From the NCBI RefSeq assembly GCF_019218755.1, contig NZ_JAHUWZ010000005.1, positions 310,001-374,000 of the forward strand: DNA of 64,000 nt, given 5' to 3'. The DNA comes from Acidovorax sp. sif1233 (GTDB lineage: Bacteria > Pseudomonadota > Gammaproteobacteria > Burkholderiales > Burkholderiaceae_C). This document shows, piece by piece, positions 8,349 through 17,286 of this stretch (the first letter of the stretch is position 1; each line of letters opens with the position of its first letter). The translations under genes were made by a program, and so were the position numbers. The notes beneath the pieces were generated by a model. It saw only the letters and a list, made by a program, of their open reading frames with translations. It was not told where the DNA came from and did no database searches.

Positions 8349-9130
8349 GCTTGCTCAAAGTCACGGGCCTGGGCAAGTCCTTTGGCGGCGTCAAGGCCGT
8401 CGATGGCATCCATTTCGAGCTGGCCGCCGGCGAACTGCTGGCACTCATCGGCCCCAACGGCGCCGGCAAGTCCACCACCTTCAACATGGTCAACGGCCAG
8501 CTGGCGGCGGACGCGGGCTCGATCCAGCTCCACGGCCAGGAGCTCGTGGGCCGCAAGCCGCGCGACATCTGGCGCATGGGCGTGGGCCGCACCTTCCAGA
8601 TCGCAGAAACCTTCGCCTCCCTCACCGTGGTGGAGAACGTGCAGATGGCGCTGATCTCCCACGACAGCCGCCTTTTCGCGATGTGGCGCAAGGCGGCCGA
8701 CCACAAGCGAGAAGAAGCCCTGGCGCTGCTGGACCAGGTGGGCATGAAGTCCCAGGCCGACCGCCCCTGCAGCGTGCTGGCCTATGGCGATGTGAAGCGC
8801 GTAGAGCTGGCCATCGCCATGGCCAACGCGCCCAAGCTGCTGCTCATGGACGAGCCCACGGCCGGCATGGCGCCCAAGGAGCGCAACGAACTCATGGCGC
8901 TCACCAAGCAGCTCGTGATCGACCGCGGCATGGCCGTGCTGTTCACCGAGCACAGCATGGACGTGGTGTTCGCGTACGCCGACCGCATGATCGTGCTGGC
9001 GCGCGGGCGGCTCATCGCCGAGGGCAAGCCCCTGGAGCTGCGCGACCACCCCAAGGTGCAGGAGGTGTACTTCGGCACCGGCAAGACCTTCGAGAAGAAA
9101 ACGGCAGCCGCTGCTGCGGAGGCCGCATGA
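8345..9130 (+). CDS. ABC transporter ATP-binding protein, LivG-like
   Basis: 261-residue ATPase of the Liv-type importer. Walker A is GPNGAGKS (residues 36-43), followed by a Q-loop region TFQIAETFASLTVVEN and Walker B LLLMDEPTAGM. The signature motif is degenerate (VLAYGDVKRVELA in place of LSGGQ), as often seen in LivG. The C-terminal tail is Ala/Lys-rich. The start ATG overlaps the permease stop, and its own stop overlaps the next start, so the three genes are translationally coupled. It should pair with the LivF-like protein on the cytoplasmic face of the permease. Confidence 0.9.
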   Translation: MSLLKVTGLGKSFGGVKAVDGIHFELAAGELLALIGPNGAGKSTTFNMVNGQLAADAGSIQLHGQELVGRKPRDIWRMGVGRTFQIAETFASLTVVENVQMALISHDSRLFAMWRKAADHKREEALALLDQVGMKSQADRPCSVLAYGDVKRVELAIAMANAPKLLLMDEPTAGMAPKERNELMALTKQLVIDRGMAVLFTEHSMDVVFAYADRMIVLARGRLIAEGKPLELRDHPKVQEVYFGTGKTFEKKTAAAAAEAA

Positions 9131-9876
9131 GCATGACGACCAACGAAACCAAAGAAGTGCTGCTGCAGGCCCAGGGGCTGCAGGCCTGGTACGGCGCCGC
9201 GCAGATCCTGTACGACGTGGATCTGGACGTCCGCCGGGGCGAGGTCGTGGCCCTGATGGGCCGCAACGGCGCGGGCAAGTCCACCACGCTCAAGACGCTG
9301 ATGGGCATGCTCGCCAAGCGCAAGGGCCAGATCCGGTTCATGGGCCAGGACATCTCCAGGAGCGACCCGCACGATGCGGCGCGCCTGGGCCTGGGCTTCG
9401 TGCCCGAGGACCGCCGCGTGTTCACCGACCTCACGGTGATGGAAAACCTGGAGGTGGGGCGCCAGCCCGCCCGCAGCTGGCCCGATGGCACGGCAGCCCC
9501 GGTGTGGACACCCGAGCGTCTCTTCAAACTGTTCCCCAACCTGGGCGAAATGCCCCAGCGCCCGGGCGGGCGCATGAGCGGCGGCGAACAGCAGATGCTG
9601 ACCGTGGCCCGCACGCTCATGGGCAACCCCTACCTGGTGCTGCTGGACGAACCCTCCGAAGGCGTGGCGCCCGTGATCGTGGAGCAGATGGCGCACATGA
9701 TCCTGGAGCTCAAGGAACAGGGCGTGAGCATCCTGCTGTCCGAGCAGAACATGCACTTTGCCGAACTGGTGTCCGACCGCGCCTATGTGCTGGAGAAGGG
9801 GCAGATCCGCTACCAGGCCACGATGGCGGAGCTGGCGGCGAACGAAGAGGTTCGCCGCGCCTACCTCAGCGTATAG
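9127..9876 (+). CDS. ABC transporter ATP-binding protein, LivF-like
   Basis: 249-residue second ATPase of the importer. Walker A is GRNGAGKST (residues 45-53), the signature is MSGGEQQML and Walker B is LVLLDEPSEGV, followed by the switch-region sequence LLSEQNMHFA. Length and motif order match LivF. Translation is coupled to the preceding gene by an ATGA overlap. A 142-bp gap follows before the second binding-protein gene, with no clear terminator, so the operon probably continues. Confidence 0.9.
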   Translation: MSMTTNETKEVLLQAQGLQAWYGAAQILYDVDLDVRRGEVVALMGRNGAGKSTTLKTLMGMLAKRKGQIRFMGQDISRSDPHDAARLGLGFVPEDRRVFTDLTVMENLEVGRQPARSWPDGTAAPVWTPERLFKLFPNLGEMPQRPGGRMSGGEQQMLTVARTLMGNPYLVLLDEPSEGVAPVIVEQMAHMILELKEQGVSILLSEQNMHFAELVSDRAYVLEKGQIRYQATMAELAANEEVRRAYLSV

Positions 9877-10018
9877 CGCCATGGCCGCTGCCCGCCCGCC
9901 CATGGCGCGGCCAGGGCCGGGGGTGGCGGCTATGACGGATTCACAACACCTCGCGGAAATGGTTGCACAGCCGCTTCGCTTGCAGGGAAACTTGCGCCTT
10001 TGATGTAAGGAGCGTTTC

Positions 10019-11191
10019 ATGAAGTTTCGTGGGATGGAGGATGGGAGCATCGACCGCCGGGTGGTGCTGACGGCCCTGGCCGCCGCCGCTCTGGGAGCCG
10101 CTGGCCCGGCAGCGGCCGAGACCGGGGTGACGGACACCCGCATCAAGGTGGGGCAGTCGGCCGTTTTCACGGGGCCGGCCAAGGATTTCGGGGTGGACTA
10201 CAAGGCCGGCATCGTGCTGGCGTTCGACAAGGCCAACAAGACCGGCGGGGTGCACGGGCGTGCGCTGGAACTCGTCTCGCACGACGACGCCTATGAGCCC
10301 AAGAAGACCGCCGAGAACACCACGCGCCTCATCGAGGAGGACAAGGTGTTCGCGCTGATCGGCTACGTGGCCACGGGCAACCTGATCGCGGCCATGCCCA
10401 TCGCCGAGAAGGCGGGCGTGCCCATGTTCGCGCCGCTGGTGGGCACGACCTCGTTCCGCACCAACCACAACCGCCACCTGTTCCACGTGCGCGCCAGCTA
10501 CGAGACCGAGCTGCGCAAGATCGTGGGCCACCTGGCCACCCTGGGCATCAACAACATTGCCGTCATCTACCAGAACAGCGCGTTCGGCAAGTCCAACCTC
10601 GAGACCTGCCTGCAGATCGCGCAGGGCCTGAAGGTGAAGGTGGTGGAATCCGTGCCCATGGAGATCGCCGCCACCGACGCCAAGCCCCAGGTTGCCACGC
10701 TCACCAAGGCCCAGCCCGGTGCCGTGGTGATGATCATGGCCGGCAAGATGGTGGAAGTGTTCCTGCGCGACTACCGTGCCAGCGGCAGCGCGGCGCCGCT
10801 GTACACCATTTCCGTCGGCATCACCGACGCGCCGGGATCTGCGCAGCGCCTGAACGGCGGCATCGAAGGGCTGGTGACCGCCAGCATCGTGCCGTCGCCC
10901 CAGTCCAGCCGCATGCCCATCGTGGCGGACTACCGCAAGGACCGCGCCGACGCCGGCGAGAAGATCGACAGCTACACCATGCTGGAAGGCTACATCGCCG
11001 CGCGCGTGTTCGTCGAAGGCCTCAGGCGCGCGGGCCGCAACCTCACGCGCGATGGCTTCATCAAGGCCATGGAGGACATGGGGACGACCAAGCTCGGCGA
11101 CTTCCCGCTGCAATACGGCCCGGGTAACCACAATGGCTCCAACTTCGTGGACCTGGAGATGTACACGCGCTCGGGCACCTTGAAGCGCTGA
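10019..11191 (+). CDS. Second Liv-type ABC substrate-binding protein
   Basis: 390-residue periplasmic binding protein of the same class as the one at 5063 but clearly diverged from it. The leader has a twin arginine followed by a hydrophobic run (SIDRRVVLTALAAAALG, residues 10-26) and an Ala-rich cleavage site near residue 35, so Tat or Sec export is possible. The mature start is IKVGQSAVFTGPAKDFG. An ideal ribosome site AAGGAG lies 6 bp before the ATG. Two receptors for one permease set suggest two ligands, for example the starting compound and an intermediate, or different affinities. Confidence 0.87.
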   Translation: MKFRGMEDGSIDRRVVLTALAAAALGAAGPAAAETGVTDTRIKVGQSAVFTGPAKDFGVDYKAGIVLAFDKANKTGGVHGRALELVSHDDAYEPKKTAENTTRLIEEDKVFALIGYVATGNLIAAMPIAEKAGVPMFAPLVGTTSFRTNHNRHLFHVRASYETELRKIVGHLATLGINNIAVIYQNSAFGKSNLETCLQIAQGLKVKVVESVPMEIAATDAKPQVATLTKAQPGAVVMIMAGKMVEVFLRDYRASGSAAPLYTISVGITDAPGSAQRLNGGIEGLVTASIVPSPQSSRMPIVADYRKDRADAGEKIDSYTMLEGYIAARVFVEGLRRAGRNLTRDGFIKAMEDMGTTKLGDFPLQYGPGNHNGSNFVDLEMYTRSGTLKR

Positions 11192-11213
11192 AGGCCAGGA
11201 GTCCGTTCGCCCC

Positions 11214-11717
11214 ATGCACGCCACCCCCAGCGCCACGGCCACCGTCAACGGCCAGCCCTGCGCACTGCCCGCCACCGGCGCGGACGGCGCCACGCTGCTG
11301 CACGTGCTGCGCAACGACCTGCAGCTCAACGGCCCCAAGTACGGCTGTGGCCTGGGGCAGTGCGGCGCGTGCACGGTGCTGGTGGACGGCGTGGCCGCGC
11401 GGGCCTGTGTGATCCCCGCGCGGGGCGCGGCGGGGCGCGACGTGACCACGCTGGAGGGGCTGCCGGCGCGCTGCGGCCAGGCCGCGGGGCTGCACCCGGT
11501 GCAGCAGGCCTTCATCGACGAGCAGGCCGCGCAATGCGGCTATTGCCTGAGCGGCATGGTGATGATGGCCGTGGCCCTGCTGGAGCGCAACGCCGACCCC
11601 GACGAGGCCGCCATCCGCCGCGAACTGGCCAGCAACCTGTGCCGCTGCGGCACCCATGTGGAGATCATCCGCGCCGTGTTGCGCGCGGCCGTGCTGATGC
11701 GGGAGGCCAGGGCATGA
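11214..11717 (+). CDS. nicA: Nicotinate dehydrogenase-type small subunit (2Fe-2S)
   Basis: 167-residue subunit with two [2Fe-2S] clusters, from the xanthine dehydrogenase family small subunits. The plant-type motif C-x4-C-x2-C lies in YGCGLGQCGACTVLVDG with the fourth Cys in VAARAC, and the second cluster is formed by CGYCLSGM and CRCGTH. It transfers electrons from the molybdenum subunit. It overlaps the next gene by ATGA and matches the two-subunit NicA/NicB layout of Pseudomonas nicotinate dehydrogenase. The isoquinoline 1-oxidoreductase alpha subunit has the same design, so the substrate is inferred from the linked reductase gene. Confidence 0.82.
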   Translation: MHATPSATATVNGQPCALPATGADGATLLHVLRNDLQLNGPKYGCGLGQCGACTVLVDGVAARACVIPARGAAGRDVTTLEGLPARCGQAAGLHPVQQAFIDEQAAQCGYCLSGMVMMAVALLERNADPDEAAIRRELASNLCRCGTHVEIIRAVLRAAVLMREARA

Positions 11718-14700
11718 GCACCACGCCCGCCGGCGCCTTGCCATTGCGCGCCCACGCACCCCTGACCCGCGCTGACTTCCATGCCGCGCAGGGTGTGCTG
11801 CTGGTGGTGCGCAACCCGCCGCCCGGGCCGCCGCCCGTCAAAGGCCAGCCCGCGCTGGTGGCGGGCAATCCGGCCGAGGGGGTCGAAATCCTGATTGCCG
11901 TGTGGGACGACGGCAGCGTGACCGCGCTCAACGGTCACGTCGACCTGGGCACGGGCATCCGCACGGCGCTGGCGCAGATCGTGGCCGAGGAACTCGATGT
12001 GCCGCTGGCCCGGGTGCACATGGTGCTGGGCGACACCGCGCGCGCGCCCAACCAGGGTGCGACCATCGCCAGCGCTTCGATCCAGATCCACGCCAGGCCG
12101 CTGCGCATCGCTGCGGCGCAGGCGCGCCACTGGCTGGTGGCGCGCGCCGCCGCGCGCCTGGGCGTGGCGGCCGACACCCTGCGGGTGCAGGCCGGGGTGG
12201 TGCAGGCGGCCGCCGAACCGGCGCGCCAGGTGGCCTATGGCGAACTGCTCGCTGGCGCGCACACCACCCTGGAGCTCGCCGAGGCCACGCCCACCAAGCC
12301 CGCGGCCGACTACACCGTGGTCGGGCAGCCGGTGCCGCGCGTGGACATCCCCGCCAAGGTCAGCGGCGAGCTGGTCTTCGTGCACGACATGCGCGTGCCC
12401 GGCATGCTGCATGGGCGCGTGGTGCGCCCGCCGTATGCGGGCGCCGACCATGGCGACTTCATCGGCAACACGCTGGAATCGGTGGACCAGTCGTCCATCG
12501 CCCACATCCCGGGCATCCGCGCGGTGGTGGTGATCCGCGACTTCGTGGGCATCGTCGCCGAGCGCGAGGAGCAGGCCGAGCAAGCCCTGCGCGAGCTGAA
12601 GGTGCAGTGGAAGCACTGGCCCGGTTTCCCGCGCCAGGACAGCGCTGAAGCGGTGGAGCAGGCCATTCGCGCCAACCCCGCCACCCAGCGCCGCCTGGTG
12701 GACGAGGGCGATGTGGATGCCGCGCTGGCCGCTGCCGACCAGCCCATGCCGCGCACCTATGTGTGGCCCTACCAGCTGCACGGCTCCATCGGCCCCTCGT
12801 GCGCGGTGGCCGAGTGGCGCCAGGACGAAACCTCGGGCCGTGCCCGCATGGCCGTCTGGGCCGGCACGCAGAACCCCCATGTGCTGCGCGCCGACCTGGC
12901 CCGGCTGATGGGCCTGGCCGACGTGGACATCGACCTGGTGCGCATGGAGGCTGCGGGTTGCTACGGCCGCAACGGGGCCGACGACGTGGCGGCCGATGCT
13001 GCGCTGCTCTCGCGCGCCGTGGGGGCGCCCGTGCGCGTGCAGCTCACGCGCGAGCAGGAGCACCTGTGGGAGCCCAAGGGCACGGCCCAGCTCATGCAGG
13101 TGCGTGGCGGGCTCAACGCCGATGGCTCGGTGGCGGCCTACGACTTCGAGACCTCCTACCCCTCCAACGGCGCGCCCACGCTGGCCCTGCTGCTCACGCG
13201 CACCATCGAGCCCGTGGCCCAGGCCTACGAGATGGGCGACCGCACCGCGCGCCCGCCCTACGGTTACGAGAACCTGCGCGTGGCCGTGAACGACATGGCG
13301 CCCATCGTGCGGGCCTCGTGGCTGCGCGGCGTCTCGGCGCTGCCCAACTCGTTCGCGCACGAGTCGTATGTGGACGAGCTGGCCACGGCGGCGGGCGTGG
13401 ACCCGGTCGAATTCCGCCTGCAGCTGCTGAACGATCCGCGCGCGGCCGAGCTCGTGCAGGCCACGGCGGAAAAGGCGGGCTGGGTGCGCCGCACCGGCCC
13501 CTTGCAGCGCGGGCTGGACGGCGACTGGGTGCAGGGCCAGGGCTTTGCCTACGCGCGCTACATCCACAGCAAGTGGCCGGGCTTTGGCGCCGCCTGGGCG
13601 GCCTGGGTGGCCGACGTGGACGTGAACCGGAAGACCGGCGAGGTGCATGTGCGCCGCGTGGTCGTGGGGCACGATGCGGGCCTCATGGTCAACCCGGCCG
13701 GCGTGGAGCACCAGGTGCACGGCAACGTGGTGCAGACCACCAGCCGCGCGCTCAAGGAGCAGGTGCGCTTCGACCCCGTCACGCAGGCGGTGGACACGCG
13801 CGAATGGGGCAGCTACCCGATCCTGAGCTTCCGCGAGGTGCCGGTCATCGAGGTCATGCACATGCCCCGGCAGGACGAGGCGCCGCTGGGTGCGGGCGAG
13901 TCGTCCTCCGTACCCGGCACGGCGGCCATCGCCAACGCGATCTTCGACGCCACGGGTGTGCGCTTTCGCGCGCCGCCCTTCACGCCCGAGGTGGTGCGCG
14001 CCGGGCTCAATCCGCTGCCGGGCAACGCCGGTGCGGGAGATGCGGGCACGGCAGGCACCGCCACCACGCAGCCTGCCGACGTGCTGCCCACCCTGGAACT
14101 GCCAGCGCCTACCGTGCCCGCCACCGCCACGTGGCCGCGCCAGCGCAGCCCCTGGGCGCGTGCACTGGCCCTGGCCGCGGGTGGCCTGGCCATGGGCGCC
14201 GCGCTGCTGGGCTGGCGCCCGTCCATCGCGCCCGTGGTGCAGACGGCGGGCGGTGCGGCGGTGTACAACGCCGCCACCATCGAGCGCGGCCGCCTGCTGG
14301 CCGCCGCGGGCGACTGCGTGGTCTGCCATACCGCGCCCGGCGGCACGCCCAACACGGGCGGGCGCGGCATGGAAACGCCGTTCGGCACCGTCTACACCAC
14401 CAACCTCACGCCCGACGCCGAGACCGGCATCGGCCGGTGGTCGTTCAGCGCCTTCCAGCGCGCCATGCGCGAGGGCATCTCGCGCGACGGCCGCCACCTG
14501 TACCCGGCGTTCCCGTACACCTCGTTCGCGAAGATGAGCGACGACGACCTCACGGCGGTCTACGCCTACCTCATGGCGCAGCCCGCCGTGCGCGCCGAGG
14601 TGCCCGCCACCCGACTTGCATTCCCCTTCAGCGTGCGCCCGCTCATGGCTGGATGGAACGCGCTGTTCCACGACGCCACGCCCTGGAAGCCCGACCCCGC

Positions 14701-15451
14701 GCGCCCGCCCGAGTGGAACCGGGGCGCCTACCTGGTACAGGGCGTGGGCCACTGCGGCGCCTGCCACACGCCGCGCAATGCGCTGGGCGCGGAGCAGGGC
14801 GGGGCGGCCTTCCTGTCGGGCGCGCTCATTGACGGGTGGGAGGCCCCCGCGCTCACCGGCTTGTCCAAGGCACCCGTGCCCTGGAGCGCCGAGTCGCTCT
14901 ACGGCTACCTGCGCCACGGCCACAGCGCGCAGCACGGCAGCGCCTCCGGCCCCATGGCGCCCGTGGTGCGCGAGCTGGCGCACCTGCCCGACGGCGACAT
15001 CCGCGCCATGGCCACCTACCTCGCCTCGTTCACGGCCGCCACCGAGCCTGCCGCCGACGCGGCGCGGGCCCGCGCCACGGCGGCCGTGGCCCAGGCCGCC
15101 GCGCTCGCGCCCCAGCCCGGCTCCGCGCAGCGCCTGTTCAACGGCGCTTGCGCCGCCTGCCACCACGACGGCGACGGGCCGAAGCTGCTGGGCGTGAACA
15201 TTCCGCTGGCCCTCAACAGCAACCTGCACAGCGACCGGCCCGACAACCTGCTGCAGGTCATCGTGCACGGCATCCGCGAACCCGCCGCGCGCGACATCGG
15301 CTTCATGCCCGGCTTTGGCCACGCGCTCAGCGACGCGCAGATCACCGAGCTGGCAGGCTACATGCGCCAGCGCTACGCCCCCGGGCGCCCGGCGTGGCGT
15401 GATGTGCCCGAGGCGCTGGCCCGTGTGCGGGCGGGGCCTGCGCATCCTTAG
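11714..15451 (+). CDS. nicB: Nicotinate dehydrogenase-type large subunit: Mo hydroxylase fused to tri-haem cytochrome c
   Basis: 1245-residue two-part protein. Residues 1-780 are a molybdopterin aldehyde oxidase/xanthine dehydrogenase-type domain, ending in the catalytic-Glu block PLGAGESSSVPGTAAIANAI. A hydrophobic segment (about 815-835) can anchor it in the membrane. The C-terminal part carries three c-haem sites: C868VVCH, C1014GACH and C1146AACH. This is the NicB design, in which electrons from hydroxylation at ring C6 leave through the 2Fe-2S subunit and haems to the respiratory chain. No XdhC/MobA-type maturation gene lies nearby. Other N-heterocycles remain possible substrates. Confidence 0.83.
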   Translation: MSTTPAGALPLRAHAPLTRADFHAAQGVLLVVRNPPPGPPPVKGQPALVAGNPAEGVEILIAVWDDGSVTALNGHVDLGTGIRTALAQIVAEELDVPLARVHMVLGDTARAPNQGATIASASIQIHARPLRIAAAQARHWLVARAAARLGVAADTLRVQAGVVQAAAEPARQVAYGELLAGAHTTLELAEATPTKPAADYTVVGQPVPRVDIPAKVSGELVFVHDMRVPGMLHGRVVRPPYAGADHGDFIGNTLESVDQSSIAHIPGIRAVVVIRDFVGIVAEREEQAEQALRELKVQWKHWPGFPRQDSAEAVEQAIRANPATQRRLVDEGDVDAALAAADQPMPRTYVWPYQLHGSIGPSCAVAEWRQDETSGRARMAVWAGTQNPHVLRADLARLMGLADVDIDLVRMEAAGCYGRNGADDVAADAALLSRAVGAPVRVQLTREQEHLWEPKGTAQLMQVRGGLNADGSVAAYDFETSYPSNGAPTLALLLTRTIEPVAQAYEMGDRTARPPYGYENLRVAVNDMAPIVRASWLRGVSALPNSFAHESYVDELATAAGVDPVEFRLQLLNDPRAAELVQATAEKAGWVRRTGPLQRGLDGDWVQGQGFAYARYIHSKWPGFGAAWAAWVADVDVNRKTGEVHVRRVVVGHDAGLMVNPAGVEHQVHGNVVQTTSRALKEQVRFDPVTQAVDTREWGSYPILSFREVPVIEVMHMPRQDEAPLGAGESSSVPGTAAIANAIFDATGVRFRAPPFTPEVVRAGLNPLPGNAGAGDAGTAGTATTQPADVLPTLELPAPTVPATATWPRQRSPWARALALAAGGLAMGAALLGWRPSIAPVVQTAGGAAVYNAATIERGRLLAAAGDCVVCHTAPGGTPNTGGRGMETPFGTVYTTNLTPDAETGIGRWSFSAFQRAMREGISRDGRHLYPAFPYTSFAKMSDDDLTAVYAYLMAQPAVRAEVPATRLAFPFSVRPLMAGWNALFHDATPWKPDPARPPEWNRGAYLVQGVGHCGACHTPRNALGAEQGGAAFLSGALIDGWEAPALTGLSKAPVPWSAESLYGYLRHGHSAQHGSASGPMAPVVRELAHLPDGDIRAMATYLASFTAATEPAADAARARATAAVAQAAALAPQPGSAQRLFNGACAACHHDGDGPKLLGVNIPLALNSNLHSDRPDNLLQVIVHGIREPAARDIGFMPGFGHALSDAQITELAGYMRQRYAPGRPAWRDVPEALARVRAGPAHP

Positions 15452-15491
15452 ACTGACGATCTCGCAGAACCGCTCTGGGCGAGCGTCAACA

Positions 15492-15557
15492 CGTTTTGAA
15501 GCTTTTTGGTGCTGAGGCGCTAGTGGAATATGCGCAAGCAGCTATCAAAAATAGAGC
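15492..15557 (-). repeat. Family A dispersed repeat, copy A1
   Basis: On the minus strand this reads as a tttttgatagctgcttgcgc core, then tagcgcctcagc and a caaaaagcttcaaaac end. It matches the family consensus tagctatt-gcgc-ttgat-taagcgctg-ggcc-ttgcttgaaat. It lies between the end of the hydroxylase operon and the lipoprotein gene. Confidence 0.6.
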
Positions 15558-15612
15558 GACCGCAGGTGCAATGTTCGGCCCGACAATCGGGCTGCACCAC
15601 CGCCCAGACACC

Positions 15613-16323
15613 ATGACACCTGTCGCTCCCCTGCCATCGCACAGCGTCATACTCACCCCGCACCGGCGCGCGCAGCGCATAGGCGGGGCCGCAACGCTGG
15701 CCCTGTGTTGTCTGGCCCTCACGGCCTGCGGGCCGGATGTGCAGGGGTCGCCCAAGCCGCCCCCGGCGTTTGGCCCCGTGCAGAGCAGCTGGTTCGGCTG
15801 CCCGTCGCTGCAAGGGGTGTACGCCTGGCCGCCGGTGGAGCCCGGTGGTGTGCGGGGCAGCCTGCCGTTTTTCACCGGTTCGCCGGAGATGCAGGTCTGG
15901 GTACAGCAGCAGCGCGGCGAAACCACGCTGCGCACGCGCACCGTCAACCGCGCGCGCAATGTGCGTACCTCGCTCACCCGGCAGTGGAGTCTGGTCACCT
16001 ACGGCGGCGCGCAGGCCCGCTGCAGCTCCGGCATGCTCGACCTTGTCCCGCAGACCGTGCCGCCGGACAAGGAGCCTGGGGCCTCGGGCGTGCTGCAGGG
16101 TTTCAGGCTGGCGCTGCTCAAGGATGGCGGGCTGGCCGTGGGCAAGCGCACCGTCAGCACGGGCAACAAGGGCTCGTACTTCTCGTGGGGCGGGCAGTCC
16201 TACGGCAGCTACGACGCGCCCGATGTGGAGACCTGGACCTGGCTCAAGCTGGCCCGCACCGCTGCGGGGGACAGCGAGCCGCCGGTCATAGACGCCTACG
16301 TGCCCGGGGCCACCTCCCCTTAG
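15613..16323 (+). CDS. Hypothetical lipoprotein
   Basis: 236-residue protein of unknown function. A basic N-region is followed by a hydrophobic core and the lipobox LTAC at about residues 36-39, so it is predicted to be lipidated and anchored in the outer or inner membrane. The mature part has no recognised domain; it contains two short Ser/Trp-rich stretches and a Trp-rich C-terminal region (WSLVTYGG, ETWTWLKLA). The ATG at 15613 is preferred over one at 15496, because the extra N-terminal codons lie in repeat A1. Its neighbours give no functional clue. Confidence 0.6.
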   Translation: MTPVAPLPSHSVILTPHRRAQRIGGAATLALCCLALTACGPDVQGSPKPPPAFGPVQSSWFGCPSLQGVYAWPPVEPGGVRGSLPFFTGSPEMQVWVQQQRGETTLRTRTVNRARNVRTSLTRQWSLVTYGGAQARCSSGMLDLVPQTVPPDKEPGASGVLQGFRLALLKDGGLAVGKRTVSTGNKGSYFSWGGQSYGSYDAPDVETWTWLKLARTAAGDSEPPVIDAYVPGATSP

Positions 16324-16527
16324 GCTTTTTGATTGCAGAGCGGCGCGCGAAAAAGGCCGCGAACTTCCCCGTTTATCGCGCCACCGCCTGCGCTGCCGCC
16401 TCGGCACAGTGACATCGGGGCTTGGTCCATGGTGGGGCAGGCCCGGGCGCCCGCATTGTTGTGGCAGGCGCCCACGTCATCGGCCTGCCCAAGCAGCGGC
16501 CGTCCACTGTCGTTCAAGGAGAAGACC

Positions 16528-16644
16528 ATGCCCGCTAGTGAACTGGAAATCCACGAGATCGTGCTGCGATTGCTGCGTGAAGGCTATGCCGCCCTGACCG
16601 TCGCCCAACGCAGGGTGGTAGACACGCTGATGGCGGTGTGCTGA
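16528..16644 (+). CDS. Small hypothetical protein, 38 residues
   Basis: Short open frame encoding MPASELEIHEIVLRLLREGY followed by 18 further residues and ending in Cys. It is predicted to be mostly helical. A good ribosome site (aaggagaagacc) precedes the ATG, which is the main support. The frame stays open upstream, but that sequence has no coding character. It lies alone between the lipoprotein gene and repeat A2. No family is recognised. Confidence 0.4.
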   Translation: MPASELEIHEIVLRLLREGYAALTVAQRRVVDTLMAVC

Positions 16645-16660
16645 CGCGCCACGCGGCCAT

Positions 16661-16735
16661 TCAAAGTCAATTTTGAATCTTTTAGGGCCCTAGCGCTGGC
16701 CCCGATTGCACTGGTGGCTACTAAAAATGTAGCAA
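16661..16735 (-). repeat. Family A dispersed repeat, copy A2
   Basis: On the minus strand it reads gctacatttttagtagcc, then ccagcgctagggcc and a final attcaaaatt, in the family A order. It overlaps the 3' end of the EVE-domain gene and supplies its stop codon (16721-16723). Confidence 0.55.
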
Positions 16736-17260
16736 TTGCAATTCGGCTCGCATGGCCCGCGCAATGAGGCGCATGTCATGGTCGCTGACGGAGAGCAGCC
16801 CAAAGCGGAACTTGCTGCCCCAGCGCTGGCGGTCGTCCACAAATTCAAAATCGTCCAGCAGCGGCGCAATCGCCGCCTCACGTGCAGGCACATAGGCCAC
16901 GTCCCGCCGCGACGGCACAAACCCGCCGCCCATGTCAAACGCATACGGCGCGCCCGGCAGCACGAGGCCGATGGAGACAAACGCCTGCAGCCGGTCCTTG
17001 CCCCCCATGGTGACCGTGGGCGCGTAGTAGGCCACGCGGTCTCCCGGCTGGATGCGCCTGAGCGGCGCGGCCTTGCCATGGCACACCTGCATGTAGCCGG
17101 CGCCCGGCTCGGCGCAGCCCCGGCGGGCGTGCTGGGCACTGGCCACGGCGATCCAGTTGCGGCGCGCTGGGGCGCCAGAGGTTGCCGCCGACACGGACGT
17201 TTCCATGCGCACGGGCTCGGCATCCGGCCAAAGGGTGTGTTGCAGCACGGCGTCGGTCAT
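16721..17260 (-). CDS. EVE domain protein (UPF0310 family)
   Basis: 179-residue protein dominated by an EVE domain, a fold related to PUA that binds modified bases in RNA or DNA. Family blocks are [14 protein letters not shown] (about residues 35-48), [43 protein letters not shown] and a C-terminal [19 protein letters not shown]. The first 33 residues are a variable extension. A ribosome site (caggag) lies upstream of the ATG at 17260. The last residues and stop codon are encoded by repeat A2, so the C-terminus has been remodelled. A composite CTGACA/CACCATCGGT motif lies in its promoter. Confidence 0.82.
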   Translation of the reverse strand: MTDAVLQHTLWPDAEPVRMETSVSAATSGAPARRNWIAVASAQHARRGCAEPGAGYMQVCHGKAAPLRRIQPGDRVAYYAPTVTMGGKDRLQAFVSIGLVLPGAPYAFDMGGGFVPSRRDVAYVPAREAAIAPLLDDFEFVDDRQRWGSKFRFGLLSVSDHDMRLIARAMRAELQLLHF

Positions 17261-17286
17261 GAGAAAAGCTCCTGGTCAAAGAAGCC

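Noticed and set aside
11540-15445. A 1301-residue open frame on the minus strand opposite nicB
   Set aside because: It has no family features, is full of His/Arg/Gly runs, and lies antisense to a well-supported gene. Such frames arise from high GC at third codon positions.
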